64,000 nucleotides of DNA from Mesorhizobium sp. AR02 (lineage in GTDB: Bacteria > Pseudomonadota > Alphaproteobacteria > Rhizobiales > Rhizobiaceae), in contig NZ_CP080531.1 in assembly GCF_024746835.1 (NCBI RefSeq), positions 1,612,001-1,676,000 on the forward strand, given 5' to 3'. Below, in pieces: positions 18,510 through 27,310 of this stretch. The position numbers and the translations under genes are program-made. The first letter of the stretch is position 1. The number at the start of each line of letters is the position of its first letter. The notes below the pieces were generated by a model that was not told the DNA's origin, made no database searches, and saw only the letters and a list, made by a program, of their open reading frames with translations.

Positions 18510-19283
18510 ATGGCCTACGAAACGATCATCACCGAGACGCGCGGCAAGGTCGGACTGATCACACTGAACCGGCCAAAGGCGCTGAATGCGCTGAATTCCC
18601 AGATCCTTGCTGAACTCGTCGCGGCTGTGAACGGTTTCGGCGCCGATCCTGGCATCGGCGCGATGGTTCTTACAGGTTCCGACAAAGCCTTTGCCGCCGG
18701 TGCCGACATCAAGGAGATGCAGGCGATCTCCTATGTGGACGCCTATAGCCAGGACTTCTTCGTCGGTTGGGAAGAGTTCACGCGGGCGCGCAAGCCGATC
18801 ATTGCGGCAGTGGCCGGCTATGCGCTCGGCGGCGGATGCGAGCTGGCAATGATGTGCGACTTCATCATTGCCGCCGACACCGCCAAATTCGGCCAGCCCG
18901 AAATCACGCTCGGCGTCATTCCCGGCATGGGCGGGTCGCAACGCCTGACCCGGTTCGTCGGCAAGTCGAAGGCGATGGACATGTGCCTGACCGGACGGAT
19001 GATGGATGCAGCGGAAGCCGAGCGCTCAGGCCTGGTGTCGCGGGTCGTGCCCGCAGCCGAGCTTGTCGAGGAGGCGGTCAAGGCGGCGGCCAAGATCGCC
19101 GATTTCTCGCTGCCGTCGGTGATGATGGCGAAGGAAGCCGTCAATCGTTCCTATGAAACGACGCTGGCCGAGGGATTGCGGTTCGAACGCCGCCTGTTCC
19201 ACTCGCTTTTCGCGCTCGAAGACCAGAAGGAAGGCATGGCGGCCTTCGCCGAAAAGCGGAAGCCGAATTTCACCAATCGGTAG
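18510..19283 (+). CDS. Enoyl-CoA hydratase
   Basis: A 257-residue crotonase-family protein. Oxyanion-hole motifs are AAGADIKEM (about 63-71) and [13 protein letters not shown] (about 105-117). The catalytic Glu region is [14 protein letters not shown] (about 131-144). It hydrates trans-2-enoyl-CoA in fatty acid beta-oxidation; the exact chain length is not evident. GAGGAG lies before the ATG. The gene lies between mutM and rpsT, an arrangement known in related rhizobia and Brucella. Confidence 0.92.
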   Translation: MAYETIITETRGKVGLITLNRPKALNALNSQILAELVAAVNGFGADPGIGAMVLTGSDKAFAAGADIKEMQAISYVDAYSQDFFVGWEEFTRARKPIIAAVAGYALGGGCELAMMCDFIIAADTAKFGQPEITLGVIPGMGGSQRLTRFVGKSKAMDMCLTGRMMDAAEAERSGLVSRVVPAAELVEEAVKAAAKIADFSLPSVMMAKEAVNRSYETTLAEGLRFERRLFHSLFALEDQKEGMAAFAEKRKPNFTNR

Positions 19284-19343
19284 AGCGTTGCCGGCCCGCG
19301 ATCGAAACCCTGTGGCCTCGGCCAAAAAGAACGCCAGGCAGCG

Positions 19344-19372
19344 TTGACGCGCCGGAAAAGCTGAACTATAAG
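19344..19372 (+). promoter_or_regulatory. Sigma70-type promoter of rpsT
   Basis: TTGACG, then 17 bases, then TATAAG: a near-consensus pair. Transcription would begin near 19379, about 87 bases before rpsT and just ahead of a terminator-like hairpin. Confidence 0.75.
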
Positions 19373-19385
19373 CCGCACCAACCGA

Positions 19386-19415
19386 GGCGGCCCTGTGGCT
19401 GCCCGTTTGTTTTTT
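19386..19415 (+). terminator. Terminator-like hairpin in the rpsT leader
   Basis: GGCGGCC and GGCTGCC form a seven-pair stem (one G-U) around CTGT, followed by cgTTTGTTTTTT. Because the likely rpsT promoter is upstream of it, it sits in the rpsT leader and could act as an attenuator, besides stopping read-through from the enoyl-CoA hydratase gene. Confidence 0.65.
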
Positions 19416-19465
19416 GCGCCCTGCGGCATGCCGCGTTGCGCCGACCAGATCAGAAGAGAGGCATC

Positions 19466-19732
19466 ATGGCCAACACATCCTCGGCCAAAAAGGCAACGCG
19501 CAAGATCGTCCGCCGCGCGGCGATCAACAAGAACCGCCGCTCGCGCGTGCGCACCTATGTCCGCCAGGTCGAGGAGGCACTCGCCTCCGGTGACAAGGCC
19601 GCCGCACAGGCCGCCTTCAAGGCCGCCGAGCCAGAATTGATGCGTGCCGCGACCAAGGGCGTCATCCACAAGAATACCGCGTCCCGCAAGGTGTCGCGTC
19701 TGGCCGCGCGCCTCAAGGTACTGTCGGCCTGA
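19466..19732 (+). CDS. rpsT: 30S ribosomal protein S20
   Basis: An 88-residue basic protein of normal length, beginning [17 protein letters not shown], the typical S20 N-terminus. It binds 16S rRNA early in 30S assembly. The start follows AGAGAGG by five bases. It is flanked by a strong promoter and leader hairpin upstream and by a classic terminator downstream, so it is a single-gene unit just ahead of dnaA. Confidence 0.97.
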   Translation: MANTSSAKKATRKIVRRAAINKNRRSRVRTYVRQVEEALASGDKAAAQAAFKAAEPELMRAATKGVIHKNTASRKVSRLAARLKVLSA

Positions 19733-19760
19733 CATCGCCTTTACAGATTAAGCTTCTTTG

Positions 19761-19789
19761 AAACCCGGCCGATCGTGCCGGGTTTTTTT
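19761..19789 (+). terminator. Rho-independent terminator of rpsT
   Basis: AAACCCGGC and GCCGGGTTT form the stem around CGATCGT, followed by a T-run to 19789. Confidence 0.92.
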
Positions 19790-19969
19790 CGTTTGCCGGC
19801 AAGTACTTAAAAAGAATGCTCGGAAACGGTGCCCAAAGCGGATTCCAGTCTTCGAAATGCTTTGCCGGCACATGCATGCCTGCTGATGGTTGACATGCTT
19901 GAAAAGTGGCGGCCTACAAATTCCTAACCATCAAAAATAAGCGATATTTTTCATATAGTTACCCATGGT

Positions 19970-19988
19970 CGTCCACAGCTTGTCCACA
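19970..19988 (+). promoter_or_regulatory. Paired DnaA-box-like sequences
   Basis: CGTCCACAG (19970-19978) and TTGTCCACA (19980-19988), directly repeated. The second differs from TTATCCACA at one base, the first at three. Confidence 0.45.
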
Positions 19989-20158
19989 ACGTCCCAAAGG
20001 GACGGGAGGACAACTGGCTGTCAAGCAAATTATTTCAGAATATTTCGCACCGGCCCGGCTTTTTCATATTCGCCGGAAAAGGGTTTGAATCACAATGGCT
20101 TTGTCAAAATATGCCGCCACGGCATGGCGCCCCAAGGCGCCTGAGGTAACCAGATTCC

Positions 20159-20173
20159 TTAAAAATCCGTTAG
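20159..20173. promoter_or_regulatory. CtrA-like site in the dnaA upstream region
   Basis: TTAAAAATCCGTTAG fits TTAA-N7-TTAA with one mismatch and lies two bases after a GANTC methylation site (20153-20157). Confidence 0.4.
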
Positions 20174-20186
20174 ACGTGGCCTTGCC

Positions 20187-20195
20187 CTATCCACA
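20187..20195 (+). promoter_or_regulatory. DnaA-box-like sequence
   Basis: CTATCCACA differs from the TTATCCACA box at one base. It lies about 400 bases upstream of dnaA. Confidence 0.45.
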
Positions 20196-20588
20196 GCGAT
20201 TTCGGTAATGTCGATCCATCGAAAGGGACGGGCCTCTGGCCCTTAACCCAGCCTGACGCAGCCAGCTTAAATTGGCGGGATTTGCGACGCGGATCAAGTC
20301 CGCGGACGGTTTGGTTTGCTCTTTTTTCGATACGGTAGGGGACTGGCGTAACTAGACATGGCAGGTAGACGGCGCGCCGGCGTTTTTCGCCGGACGGTGT
20401 TGTATTGCGCTGACATACCCAACGCGGACTGGCTTCCATGGGCCGGCACCGGTTCCCCTCGAATAGTGGGCGACGTTCATTGCCGGCGGCGGCAACGGGC
20501 ATCGTAGCGAAGACATGGTCGCTGGAAAAAGGATGCAGGAGGCGCATCCCCAGCGGAAAACAGGTACAGAAAGGCAAGGAACTCGATC

Positions 20589-22133
20589 ATGCAGAGCGGC
20601 ATCGAAAGGGAGCTTACGGGCGACCTCCCATTTCCTGGAACTTTGATCGGAGCAAACGAGATGGCGGTCTCCAGCGACGCGGAACAGAAATTCGACCGGG
20701 TCAAGACCCAGTTGAAGGCGCGCCTGGGGGCTGAAGTCTATTCGAGCTGGTTCGGCCGCATGAAGGTCGCGGAGGCGTCCAAGGGCATTGTCCGCATCTC
20801 GGTGCCCACCGCGTTCCTGCGCTCGTGGATCAACGGCCACTATCTCGACCTGATCTCCGAACTGTGGAAGCAGGAGGATGCCGATCTCCTCAAGATCGAG
20901 ATCGTGGTGCGCACGGCCACCCGCCAGGGGCGCAGCCATGCCGAACCGGAATTGGCACCGGCGCGCAAGATGACACGGCAGACACAGACGGCGCTGGCCG
21001 CCGGCACCGTGAGCCCCGGCAGGGTGGAACGGCCTCCCGTGCCGCGCCCGGGTGCTGCGGTCGAGAGCGAGTTCCGCCACAACGTTCTGGGATCCCCGCT
21101 TGATCCGCGTTACACGTTCGGCTCCTTCATCGAAGGCCCGTCGAACCGGGTGGCCTTCGCCGCCGCCAAGGCCGTGGCGGAATCGCAGTCGAGCGCGGTG
21201 CGCTTCAACCCGCTTTTCCTGCACGCGACCGTCGGGCTCGGCAAAACTCACCTGCTGCAGGCCATCGCGGCGGAATCGCTGAAGCAGAACCCGAAATCCC
21301 GCGTCGTCTATCTCACCGCGGAATATTTCATGTGGCGCTTCGCCACCGCGATCCGCGACAACAATGCGCTGACGCTCAAGGAGCAGCTGCGCGACATCGA
21401 CCTCTTGATCATCGACGACATGCAGTTCCTGCAGGGCAAGTCGATCCAGCATGAATTCTGCCATTTGATCAACATGCTGCTCGACAGCGCCAAGCAAGTC
21501 GTTGTCGCCGCCGACCGGCCGCCGTCCGAGCTGGAATCGCTCGAACCGCGCGTCCGCTCGCGCCTCAATGGCGGCGTCGCGCTTGAAATGTCGGCGCCTG
21601 ATTTCGCCATGCGCCTCGGCATGCTCAAACTGCGCCTGGCCACGGCCAGGGTCGACGACGCATCGCTCGATATTTCCGACGAAATCCTCAATCACGTCGC
21701 CCGCACCGTGACCGGCAGCGGACGCGAACTGGAGGGCGCGTTTAATCAGCTGCTGTTTCGCCAGTCGTTCGAGCCGCAGATCACCATCGACCGCATCGAT
21801 GAGATCCTCGGCCACATCTATCGCACCGGCGAGCCGAAGCGGGTCCGCATCGAGGATATCCAGCGCATCGTGGCGCGCCACTACAACGTGTCGAAGACCG
21901 AATTGTTGTCCAATCGGCGTACCCGCACCATCGTCAAGCCACGGCAGGTCGCCATGTACCTGTCCAAGGTGATGACGCCCCGCTCCCTGCCCGAAATCGG
22001 ACGGCGCTTCGGTGGCCGCGATCACACCACGGTGCTGCACGCCGTGCGCAAGATCGAGGACCTTTCCGGCAACGACAACACGCTGGCCCAGGAACTCGAG
22101 TTGCTGCGACGGTTGATCAACGACCAGGCCTGA
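20589..22133 (+). CDS. dnaA: Chromosomal replication initiator DnaA
   Basis: A 514-residue protein. Domain I (about 32-110) has the DnaB-contact pattern [11 protein letters not shown] variable linker follows to about 160. The AAA+ domain III has the P-loop TVGLGKTH (214-221), in which the usual first Gly is Ala, and the Walker [11 protein letters not shown]. Domain IV has the box-binding signature [16 protein letters not shown] near the C-terminus. It opens the origin and regulates its own gene in many bacteria. AAGGAA lies about nine bases before the ATG. Confidence 0.97.
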   Translation: MQSGIERELTGDLPFPGTLIGANEMAVSSDAEQKFDRVKTQLKARLGAEVYSSWFGRMKVAEASKGIVRISVPTAFLRSWINGHYLDLISELWKQEDADLLKIEIVVRTATRQGRSHAEPELAPARKMTRQTQTALAAGTVSPGRVERPPVPRPGAAVESEFRHNVLGSPLDPRYTFGSFIEGPSNRVAFAAAKAVAESQSSAVRFNPLFLHATVGLGKTHLLQAIAAESLKQNPKSRVVYLTAEYFMWRFATAIRDNNALTLKEQLRDIDLLIIDDMQFLQGKSIQHEFCHLINMLLDSAKQVVVAADRPPSELESLEPRVRSRLNGGVALEMSAPDFAMRLGMLKLRLATARVDDASLDISDEILNHVARTVTGSGRELEGAFNQLLFRQSFEPQITIDRIDEILGHIYRTGEPKRVRIEDIQRIVARHYNVSKTELLSNRRTRTIVKPRQVAMYLSKVMTPRSLPEIGRRFGGRDHTTVLHAVRKIEDLSGNDNTLAQELELLRRLINDQA

Positions 22134-22218
22134 CCGGTCCGGAACAGGCAAGCCGGAACTGCGCTGGAATTCAACGACTTGCCTGCCCGGCCATGAGCTC
22201 GAAATGGGCTCGCGGCGC

Positions 22219-22297
22219 AGAGCAATTCCAGGAAAAGTGTGAACGGTTTTCCCGGGAAAAGCGCGTAGCGCTTCCCTTGGGAATTGTGTCAAAACAA
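22219..22297 (+). repeat. Dispersed hairpin repeat, copy A (with extra nested hairpin)
   Basis: Begins AGAGCAATTCCAGGAAAAG and ends GGAATTGTGTCAAAACAA. The outer arms AATTCC/GGAATT and inner arms GGAAAA/TTTTCC match the other copies in this window (46186, 50665 and 61386). This copy carries about 23 extra bases (22254-22276) that form a hairpin of their own, GGGA..AGCGC against GCGCTTCCC. Confidence 0.8.
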
Positions 22298-22366
22298 AGC
22301 CTGGCCGCGATCCGGATTCCGGATTCAGTACACTGGCTGGCGGTCTTCGTGGCCTTTATCCCCAGA

Positions 22367-22404
22367 AAGCCCGCGCAGCCGGCCCGAACCGGTGGCGCGG
22401 GCTT
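22367..22404 (+). terminator. Hairpin, probable dnaA terminator
   Basis: AAGCCCGCGC and GCGCGGGCTT form a ten-base stem, with a smaller GCCGG/CCGGT pairing in the loop. A short T-rich stretch (ctttttcc) follows after about 14 bases, so termination may be imperfect. Confidence 0.55.
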
Positions 22405-22517
22405 GCGTTTGCTGGCTTTTTCCTGTCAGTTTACACAGATTCTGAGCCTGTTCAGACCTTTCGCGGGGCGCCGCCAGCCGGAGACCCGCTCATCCTTTCA
22501 AGCGAGCCTGTTTCGTC

Positions 22518-23636
22518 ATGCGTGTTATCCTGGAACGGTCAAATCTCCTGAAGTCGCTCAACCACGTCCACCGTGTGGTCGAACGGCGCAACACGATACC
22601 GATCCTGTCCAATGTGCTGCTCAGCGCCGAGGGCGCCAGCCTCGAAATGAAGGCCACCGACCTCGACCTGGAGGTGACGGAAGCGACGCCCGCCAAGGTG
22701 GAGCGCGGCGGGGCGACGACGGTTCCGGCGCATCTGCTCTACGATATCGTGCGCAAGCTCGCCGACGGCGCCGAGGTGATGCTGAAGACGGACGAAGACG
22801 GCAACGCCATGACGGTGACGTCGGGCCGCTCGAGCTTCCGCCTGCAGTGCCTGCCGCAATCCGACTTCCCCGAGCTTTCGGCCGGATCCTTCTCGCATAT
22901 CTTCCGGCTCGACTCGGTTGCCCTGAAGGGTCTGATCGAGAAGACGCAGTTCGCCATTTCCACCGAGGAGACGCGCTACTATCTCAACGGCATCTACCTG
23001 CACACGCATGAGGTCGGCGGCAAGCTGAAGCTGCGCTCGGTGGCCACCGACGGCCACCGCCTGGCGCGCGCCGAAATCGACGCGCCGGCGGGTTCCGAGG
23101 GCATGCCGGGCATCATCATTCCGCGCAAGACGGTGAGCGAGCTGCAGAAGCTGGTCGACGATCCGGATGTCGCCGTGACCACCGAGCTGTCGGACACCAA
23201 GATCCGCTTCACCATCGGCAGCGTGGTCCTGACCTCGAAGCTGATCGACGGCACCTTCCCGGACTATCAGCGGGTCATTCCGACCGGCAATGACAAGAAG
23301 CTGATCCTCGACCGCCAGAGCTTTGCCGCCGCGGTCGATCGCGTCTCGACCATTTCCTCCGAACGCGGCCGTGCGGTGAAGCTTTCGATCAGCGAAGGCC
23401 AGGTGACGCTTGCGGTCAACAACCCGGATTCGGGCAGCGCCACCGAGGAACTGGCGGCCGACTATTCGTCCGACCCGATCGAAATCGGCTTCAACGCCAA
23501 GTATCTGCTCGATGTCGCGGCCCAGCTGACCGGAACGGAAGCCAAATTCATGCTGGCCGATGCCGGTTCGCCGACGCTGATCCACGACATGGCCGACGAG
23601 ACCGCGCTTTACGTGCTGATGCCGATGCGGGTATAG
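22518..23636 (+). CDS. dnaN: DNA polymerase III beta sliding clamp
   Basis: A 372-residue protein of usual length with three repeated clamp domains. It opens MRVILERSNLLKSLNHVHRVVERRNTIPIL (split here only for description) and ends LYVLMPMRV, both typical of DnaN. It forms the ring that holds polymerase III on DNA and also supports Hda-type control of DnaA. It lies between dnaA and recF, as in Brucella and many bacteria. Confidence 0.96.
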   Translation: MRVILERSNLLKSLNHVHRVVERRNTIPILSNVLLSAEGASLEMKATDLDLEVTEATPAKVERGGATTVPAHLLYDIVRKLADGAEVMLKTDEDGNAMTVTSGRSSFRLQCLPQSDFPELSAGSFSHIFRLDSVALKGLIEKTQFAISTEETRYYLNGIYLHTHEVGGKLKLRSVATDGHRLARAEIDAPAGSEGMPGIIIPRKTVSELQKLVDDPDVAVTTELSDTKIRFTIGSVVLTSKLIDGTFPDYQRVIPTGNDKKLILDRQSFAAAVDRVSTISSERGRAVKLSISEGQVTLAVNNPDSGSATEELAADYSSDPIEIGFNAKYLLDVAAQLTGTEAKFMLADAGSPTLIHDMADETALYVLMPMRV

Positions 23637-23714
23637 CCGGCACTGCTTCATCGATCCGGCTCTGCGACGGGACCGGCAGCGGAAACAATGGCGACTTCTA
23701 CAGGCGGATAGCGG

Positions 23715-24854
23715 TTGCCGGCACAAACCCACATAAGTAAGCTTACACTTACCAATTTCCGCAACTATGCGACACTGACGATCGATCTCGCCCCGGGTGC
23801 CGTGGTGTTTTCCGGTGACAACGGTGCCGGCAAGACCAACCTCCTCGAAGCGATTTCCTTTCTGACACCCGGGCGTGGCCTTCGCCGTGCCCCTTACGCC
23901 GATGTCGCGCGCGAGGGCGGCGATGGCGGCTTTGCGCTGCACGCTCGGCTCGACGGGCCCGATGGCCAGATCGAGATCGGCACGGGCATTTCGGTTGGCG
24001 AGGGTGAAGGCGGCAGGCGGGTTCGCATCAACGGCGCGACGGCCCGATCGGCCGAGGACATGCTGGAATGGCTGCGCGTCGTATGGCTAACGCCGGCCAT
24101 GGATGCGCTGTTCACCGGACCGGCCGCGGATCGCCGGCGCTTTCTCGACCGGCTGGTGCTGGCGATCGATCCCGGCCACGGCCAGCGCGCCCTCGACTAC
24201 GAAAAGGCGATGCGGGGCCGTAATCGTCTGCTTACCGAGGGTTCGCGGGATGATCGCTGGTTCGAGGCGATCGAGACACAGATGGCCGAAACCGGCGTCG
24301 CCATTGCGGCGGCGCGCGCCGAACTGGTGCGCCTGCTCGCCGCCATGATCGACAAGCTGCCCGACACGGGGCCGTTCCCGCAAGCCGATATCAGCCTTTC
24401 GGGCGATCTGGAGACCGAGGTTTCCACCGCGCCGGCGGTCGATGTCGAGGAGCGGTTCCGCCGGACGCTTGCCGGTGGCCGTGATCGGGATCGTGCCGCG
24501 GGACGAACGCTCGAAGGCCCGCACCGTTCCGATCTGCTGGTGAGGCACAGGCCCAAGGCGATGCCGGCAGAGCTGTGTTCGACCGGCGAGCAGAAGGCAT
24601 TGCTGGTCGGCATCGTCCTGTCGCATGCCCGGCTGACCGGCGAGATGTCCGGCATGACGCCGATCCTGCTGCTGGATGAGATCGCAGCACACCTTGATGG
24701 CGGACGGCGGGCGGCACTGTTTTCGATCCTGGAGGAGTTAAACTGCCAGGCTTTCATGACGGGAACCGATGCTGCGCTGTTTTCCAGTCTCAAGGGGCGC
24801 GCGCAGTTCCTGACGGTCGACCACGGCGCGGTTGGGCCAACCGAAGACGCCTGA
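23715..24854 (+). CDS. recF: DNA replication and repair protein RecF
   Basis: A 379-residue SMC-like ATPase. Walker A GDNGAGKT is at 34-41. The ABC signature region is STGEQKALLVGIVLSHA near 285-301, followed by Walker B PILLLDEIAAHLD. It helps load RecA on gapped DNA with RecO and RecR. The best start is a TTG at 23715, which keeps the conserved N-terminal ISKLTLTNFRNY; no ATG lies between it and that motif. It follows dnaN with a 78-base gap. Confidence 0.93.
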   Translation: MPAQTHISKLTLTNFRNYATLTIDLAPGAVVFSGDNGAGKTNLLEAISFLTPGRGLRRAPYADVAREGGDGGFALHARLDGPDGQIEIGTGISVGEGEGGRRVRINGATARSAEDMLEWLRVVWLTPAMDALFTGPAADRRRFLDRLVLAIDPGHGQRALDYEKAMRGRNRLLTEGSRDDRWFEAIETQMAETGVAIAAARAELVRLLAAMIDKLPDTGPFPQADISLSGDLETEVSTAPAVDVEERFRRTLAGGRDRDRAAGRTLEGPHRSDLLVRHRPKAMPAELCSTGEQKALLVGIVLSHARLTGEMSGMTPILLLDEIAAHLDGGRRAALFSILEELNCQAFMTGTDAALFSSLKGRAQFLTVDHGAVGPTEDA

Positions 24855-24885
24855 CAAGGTTTTTCAGCCGCTATATGGTCCTGAT

Positions 24886-25638
24886 ATGACCACCGTGCTC
24901 ACCGCCGACGAGATCGAACGCTATGCCCGCCACATCGTGCTGCCCGAAGTCGGCGGCGCGGGCCAGCAGAAGCTCAAGCAGGCGCGGGTCCTGGTAATCG
25001 GCGCCGGCGGACTGGGCGCGCCGGTGCTCGAATATCTTGCGGCGGCCGGCGTCGGCACGCTCGGCATCGTCGACGACGACACCGTGTCGCTCTCCAATTT
25101 GCAACGCCAGGTCATCCACGGCACCGATACGGTCGGCATGCTGAAAACCCTCAGTGCCAAGGCAGCAATCGCCCGTATCAATCCCAACACCGCGGTCGAG
25201 ACGCACACAGTCCGGCTGAACACGGACAACGCCCCTGCCCTCATCGCCGGCTATGACATCACCGTCGACGGTTCCGACAATTTCGAGACCCGTTATACAG
25301 TGGCCGACGCTTGCGCGAGCGAGCACAAACCGCTGGTGCATGCCGCCGTCGGCCGCTTCGATGGTTCAGTGACGGTGCTGAAGCCTTTCGAGGACGGCAA
25401 GGATGGCAAGCCGAACCCTGGCTATCGCGATCTCTTTCCCGAAGCCCCACCGCCCGGCCTGGTGCCATCCTGCGCCGAGGCCGGTGTGCTTGGCGCGCTG
25501 ACCGGTGTCGTCGGCACGCTGCAGGCAATGGAGGCGATCAAGCTGATCACCGGCATCGGCGAGCCGCTGGTCGGCCGGCTGCTGCTCTACGATGCGCTCT
25601 CCGCGCGCTTCGAAACGATCCGCTACGCCAGGCGCTGA
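24886..25638 (+). CDS. moeB: MoeB/ThiF-type sulphur-carrier adenylyltransferase
   Basis: A 250-residue E1-like enzyme. The nucleotide-binding loop is VIGAGGLGAPVLEYLAAAG (about 36-54). An Arg/Asn block SNLQRQVIHG follows, then VDGSDNFETRY near 125. A likely catalytic Cys is in PSCAEAGVLG near 195. Such enzymes adenylate the C-terminal Gly of MoaD or ThiS for molybdopterin or thiamine synthesis. I see no CxxC zinc pairs, so whether it serves MoaD or ThiS is open. The ATG at 24886 is preferred over an upstream in-frame start overlapping recF. Confidence 0.85.
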   Translation: MTTVLTADEIERYARHIVLPEVGGAGQQKLKQARVLVIGAGGLGAPVLEYLAAAGVGTLGIVDDDTVSLSNLQRQVIHGTDTVGMLKTLSAKAAIARINPNTAVETHTVRLNTDNAPALIAGYDITVDGSDNFETRYTVADACASEHKPLVHAAVGRFDGSVTVLKPFEDGKDGKPNPGYRDLFPEAPPPGLVPSCAEAGVLGALTGVVGTLQAMEAIKLITGIGEPLVGRLLLYDALSARFETIRYARR

Positions 25639-25652
25639 TCTTGGAGCGAACC

Positions 25653-26129
25653 ATGCCCCTCTCCATCGACCGCATCCCGGCCGATTTCGGCCGCTGGGAT
25701 GAGGTGCTTGCCCTGATCATGCGTGCTTTCGCCTTCATGGACGGCGTCATCGACCCGCCGTCCTCGGCCCACCTGCTCACCCTCGATGGACTGCGCGACA
25801 AGGCCGGGCGGGAGACCGGTTTCGTGGCCCTCGACGGCGACAGGATCGTCGGCTGCGTCTTTGCCCTCGAAAGAGCCGACGATCTTTATGTCGGCAAGCT
25901 CGCCGTCGCGCCGGACTGCCAAGGGCAAGGCACCGGCCGGCGGCTGATGCGGGCGGTCGAAGGTCTCGCGCTCGACCGCGGCAAGGCGGCGCTCGAGCTT
26001 CAGACGCGCATCGAGCTCACCGCCAATCATGCCGCCTTTGCCCGCCTCGGCTTTCACGAAACCGACCGGACGGCGCATGAGGGCTACGCCAGGCCGACAT
26101 CGATCACCATGCGCAAGGCTCTTTCGTAA
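25653..26129 (+). CDS. GNAT family N-acetyltransferase
   Basis: A 158-residue acetyltransferase. The acetyl-CoA binding motif is CQGQGTGRRLMRAVEG near 90-105, preceded by the beta-4 strand LYVGKLAVAP. The substrate is unknown. GGAG lies before the ATG, 14 bases after the MoeB-like gene, so the two are probably cotranscribed. It converges on the hydroxyacid dehydrogenase gene. Confidence 0.85.
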   Translation: MPLSIDRIPADFGRWDEVLALIMRAFAFMDGVIDPPSSAHLLTLDGLRDKAGRETGFVALDGDRIVGCVFALERADDLYVGKLAVAPDCQGQGTGRRLMRAVEGLALDRGKAALELQTRIELTANHAAFARLGFHETDRTAHEGYARPTSITMRKALS

Positions 26130-26160
26130 GCCTTTACTTACATATTAAGACAGCGGATCG

Positions 26161-27162
26161 TCAGGTTCTGAGCGGCAGCACACGATCCGGTGGGCGGTGA
26201 CCGTCAACGAATGCCCGGATGTTGATGATGACCTTCTCGCCCATGTCGATGCGGCCCTCGAGCGTCGCCGAGCCCATATGCGGCAAAAGCACGACCTTGT
26301 GCCTGGCGGCGAGCTTGAGCAGCTTGGCATTGAGCGCCGGCTCATGCTCGTAGACGTCGAGGCCGGCGCCGGCGATCTTGCCGTCCTGGATCAGCTTGAC
26401 CAGCGCTTCCTCGTCGATGATGTCGCCGCGCGCGGTGTTGACGACATAGGCCGTGGGCTGCAGCAGCGCCAGCCGCCGCGCCGACAAGAGATGGAAGGTC
26501 GCGGGCGTCGACGGACAATTGACCGAGATGATGTCCATGCGGGCCAGCATCTGGTCGAGGCTCTCCCAATAGGTCGCCTCCAACTCGTCCTCGACCGCCG
26601 GCAATACGCGATGGCGGTTGTGGTAGTGGATGGAAAGGCCAAAGGCCTTGGCCCGCCTGGCAACGGCGGTGCCGATGCGGCCCATGCCGACAATGCCGAG
26701 CCGCTTGCCCCAGATGCGCCGGCCAAGCATCCAGGTCGGCGACCAGCCGGCCCATTTCTTGTCGCCGGTGAGCACGTTGGCGCCTTCCGCCAGCCGGCGC
26801 GGCACTGCCAGCATCAGCGCCATGGTCATGTCGGCGGTGTCTTCGGTCAGCACATTGGGCGTGTTGGTGACGGTGATGCCCCTCTTGGCGGCCGCCGCCA
26901 CGTCGATCTTGTCGACGCCATTGCCGAAATTGGCGATCAGCTTGAGGTTGTCGCCGGCCTGGGCGATCAGCGCCGCGTCGATGTGATCGGTCACCGTCGG
27001 CACCAGCACGTCGGCTTCCTTGACCGCCGCGACCAGTTCCGGCTGGGTCATCGGCCGGTCCTCGACATTCAGCCTGGCGTCGAACAGCTCGCGCATACGG
27101 GTCTCGACCGGGTCGGGCAGCTTTCGCGTGATGACCACGAGAGGCTTCTTTTTGCCTGCCAT
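26161..27162 (-). CDS. D-2-hydroxyacid dehydrogenase (glyoxylate/D-glycerate type)
   Basis: A 333-residue NAD(P)-dependent dehydrogenase. The Rossmann motif is GIVGMGRIGTAVARRAKAFG (about 156-175). The catalytic Arg is in NTARGDIIDEEAL, the Glu in AGLDVYEHEP and the His in LLPHMGSAT. Related proteins are annotated as glyoxylate reductase or D-glycerate dehydrogenase; the true substrate cannot be read from sequence. The start MAGKKKP follows GAGGG; an upstream ATG ten codons earlier is less likely. Confidence 0.88.
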   Translation of the reverse strand: MAGKKKPLVVITRKLPDPVETRMRELFDARLNVEDRPMTQPELVAAVKEADVLVPTVTDHIDAALIAQAGDNLKLIANFGNGVDKIDVAAAAKRGITVTNTPNVLTEDTADMTMALMLAVPRRLAEGANVLTGDKKWAGWSPTWMLGRRIWGKRLGIVGMGRIGTAVARRAKAFGLSIHYHNRHRVLPAVEDELEATYWESLDQMLARMDIISVNCPSTPATFHLLSARRLALLQPTAYVVNTARGDIIDEEALVKLIQDGKIAGAGLDVYEHEPALNAKLLKLAARHKVVLLPHMGSATLEGRIDMGEKVIINIRAFVDGHRPPDRVLPLRT

Positions 27163-27310
27163 TGTTTCCCTCGTTGAGACCTCTTTAACCAAGACCGGCG
27201 AAACTGAAAGCCGGTCGCGGTAGCCGATTTACCCATGTAACAAGCGGTGCCGCCGAAGACAAAGAAAAAGGGGCGCCGAGGCCACCGAGCCGGCACCGAA
27301 AGGAACGAAA

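Larger units (their letters stand above)
19790..20588. other. AT-rich dnaA upstream region (control region or candidate origin)
   Basis: About 800 bases without a credible gene. The stretch 19900-20070 is clearly AT-rich for this genome. Seen here are two DnaA-box-like sequences close together (19970-19988), a third at 20187-20195, three GANTC sites (19841-19845, 20087-20091, 20153-20157) and a CtrA-like site at 20159-20173. A possible promoter (TTGAAT at 20085-20090, 17 bases, AATATG) overlaps one GANTC. In S. meliloti and Caulobacter the origin is near hemE, so origin status here is uncertain. Confidence 0.5.
22134..22517. other. dnaA-dnaN intergenic region
   Basis: 384 bases without a gene. 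It contains a dispersed repeat (22219-22297), a DnaA-box-like TTATCCCCA at 22356-22364 (one mismatch) and a hairpin (22367-22404). The size and the hairpin suggest that dnaN has its own promoter. Confidence 0.55.

Noticed and set aside
20196..20588. A small RNA or leader peptide gene just upstream of dnaA
   Set aside because: There is a short stem (CGCGGA/TCCGCG at about 20288-20304) and a T-run at about 20324, but they are about 20 bases apart, so they do not form a terminator. No open frame with a ribosome site fits.
20352..22292. A 646-codon open frame opposite dnaA
   Set aside because: Antisense to dnaA and running through a dispersed repeat; no domain or start signal.
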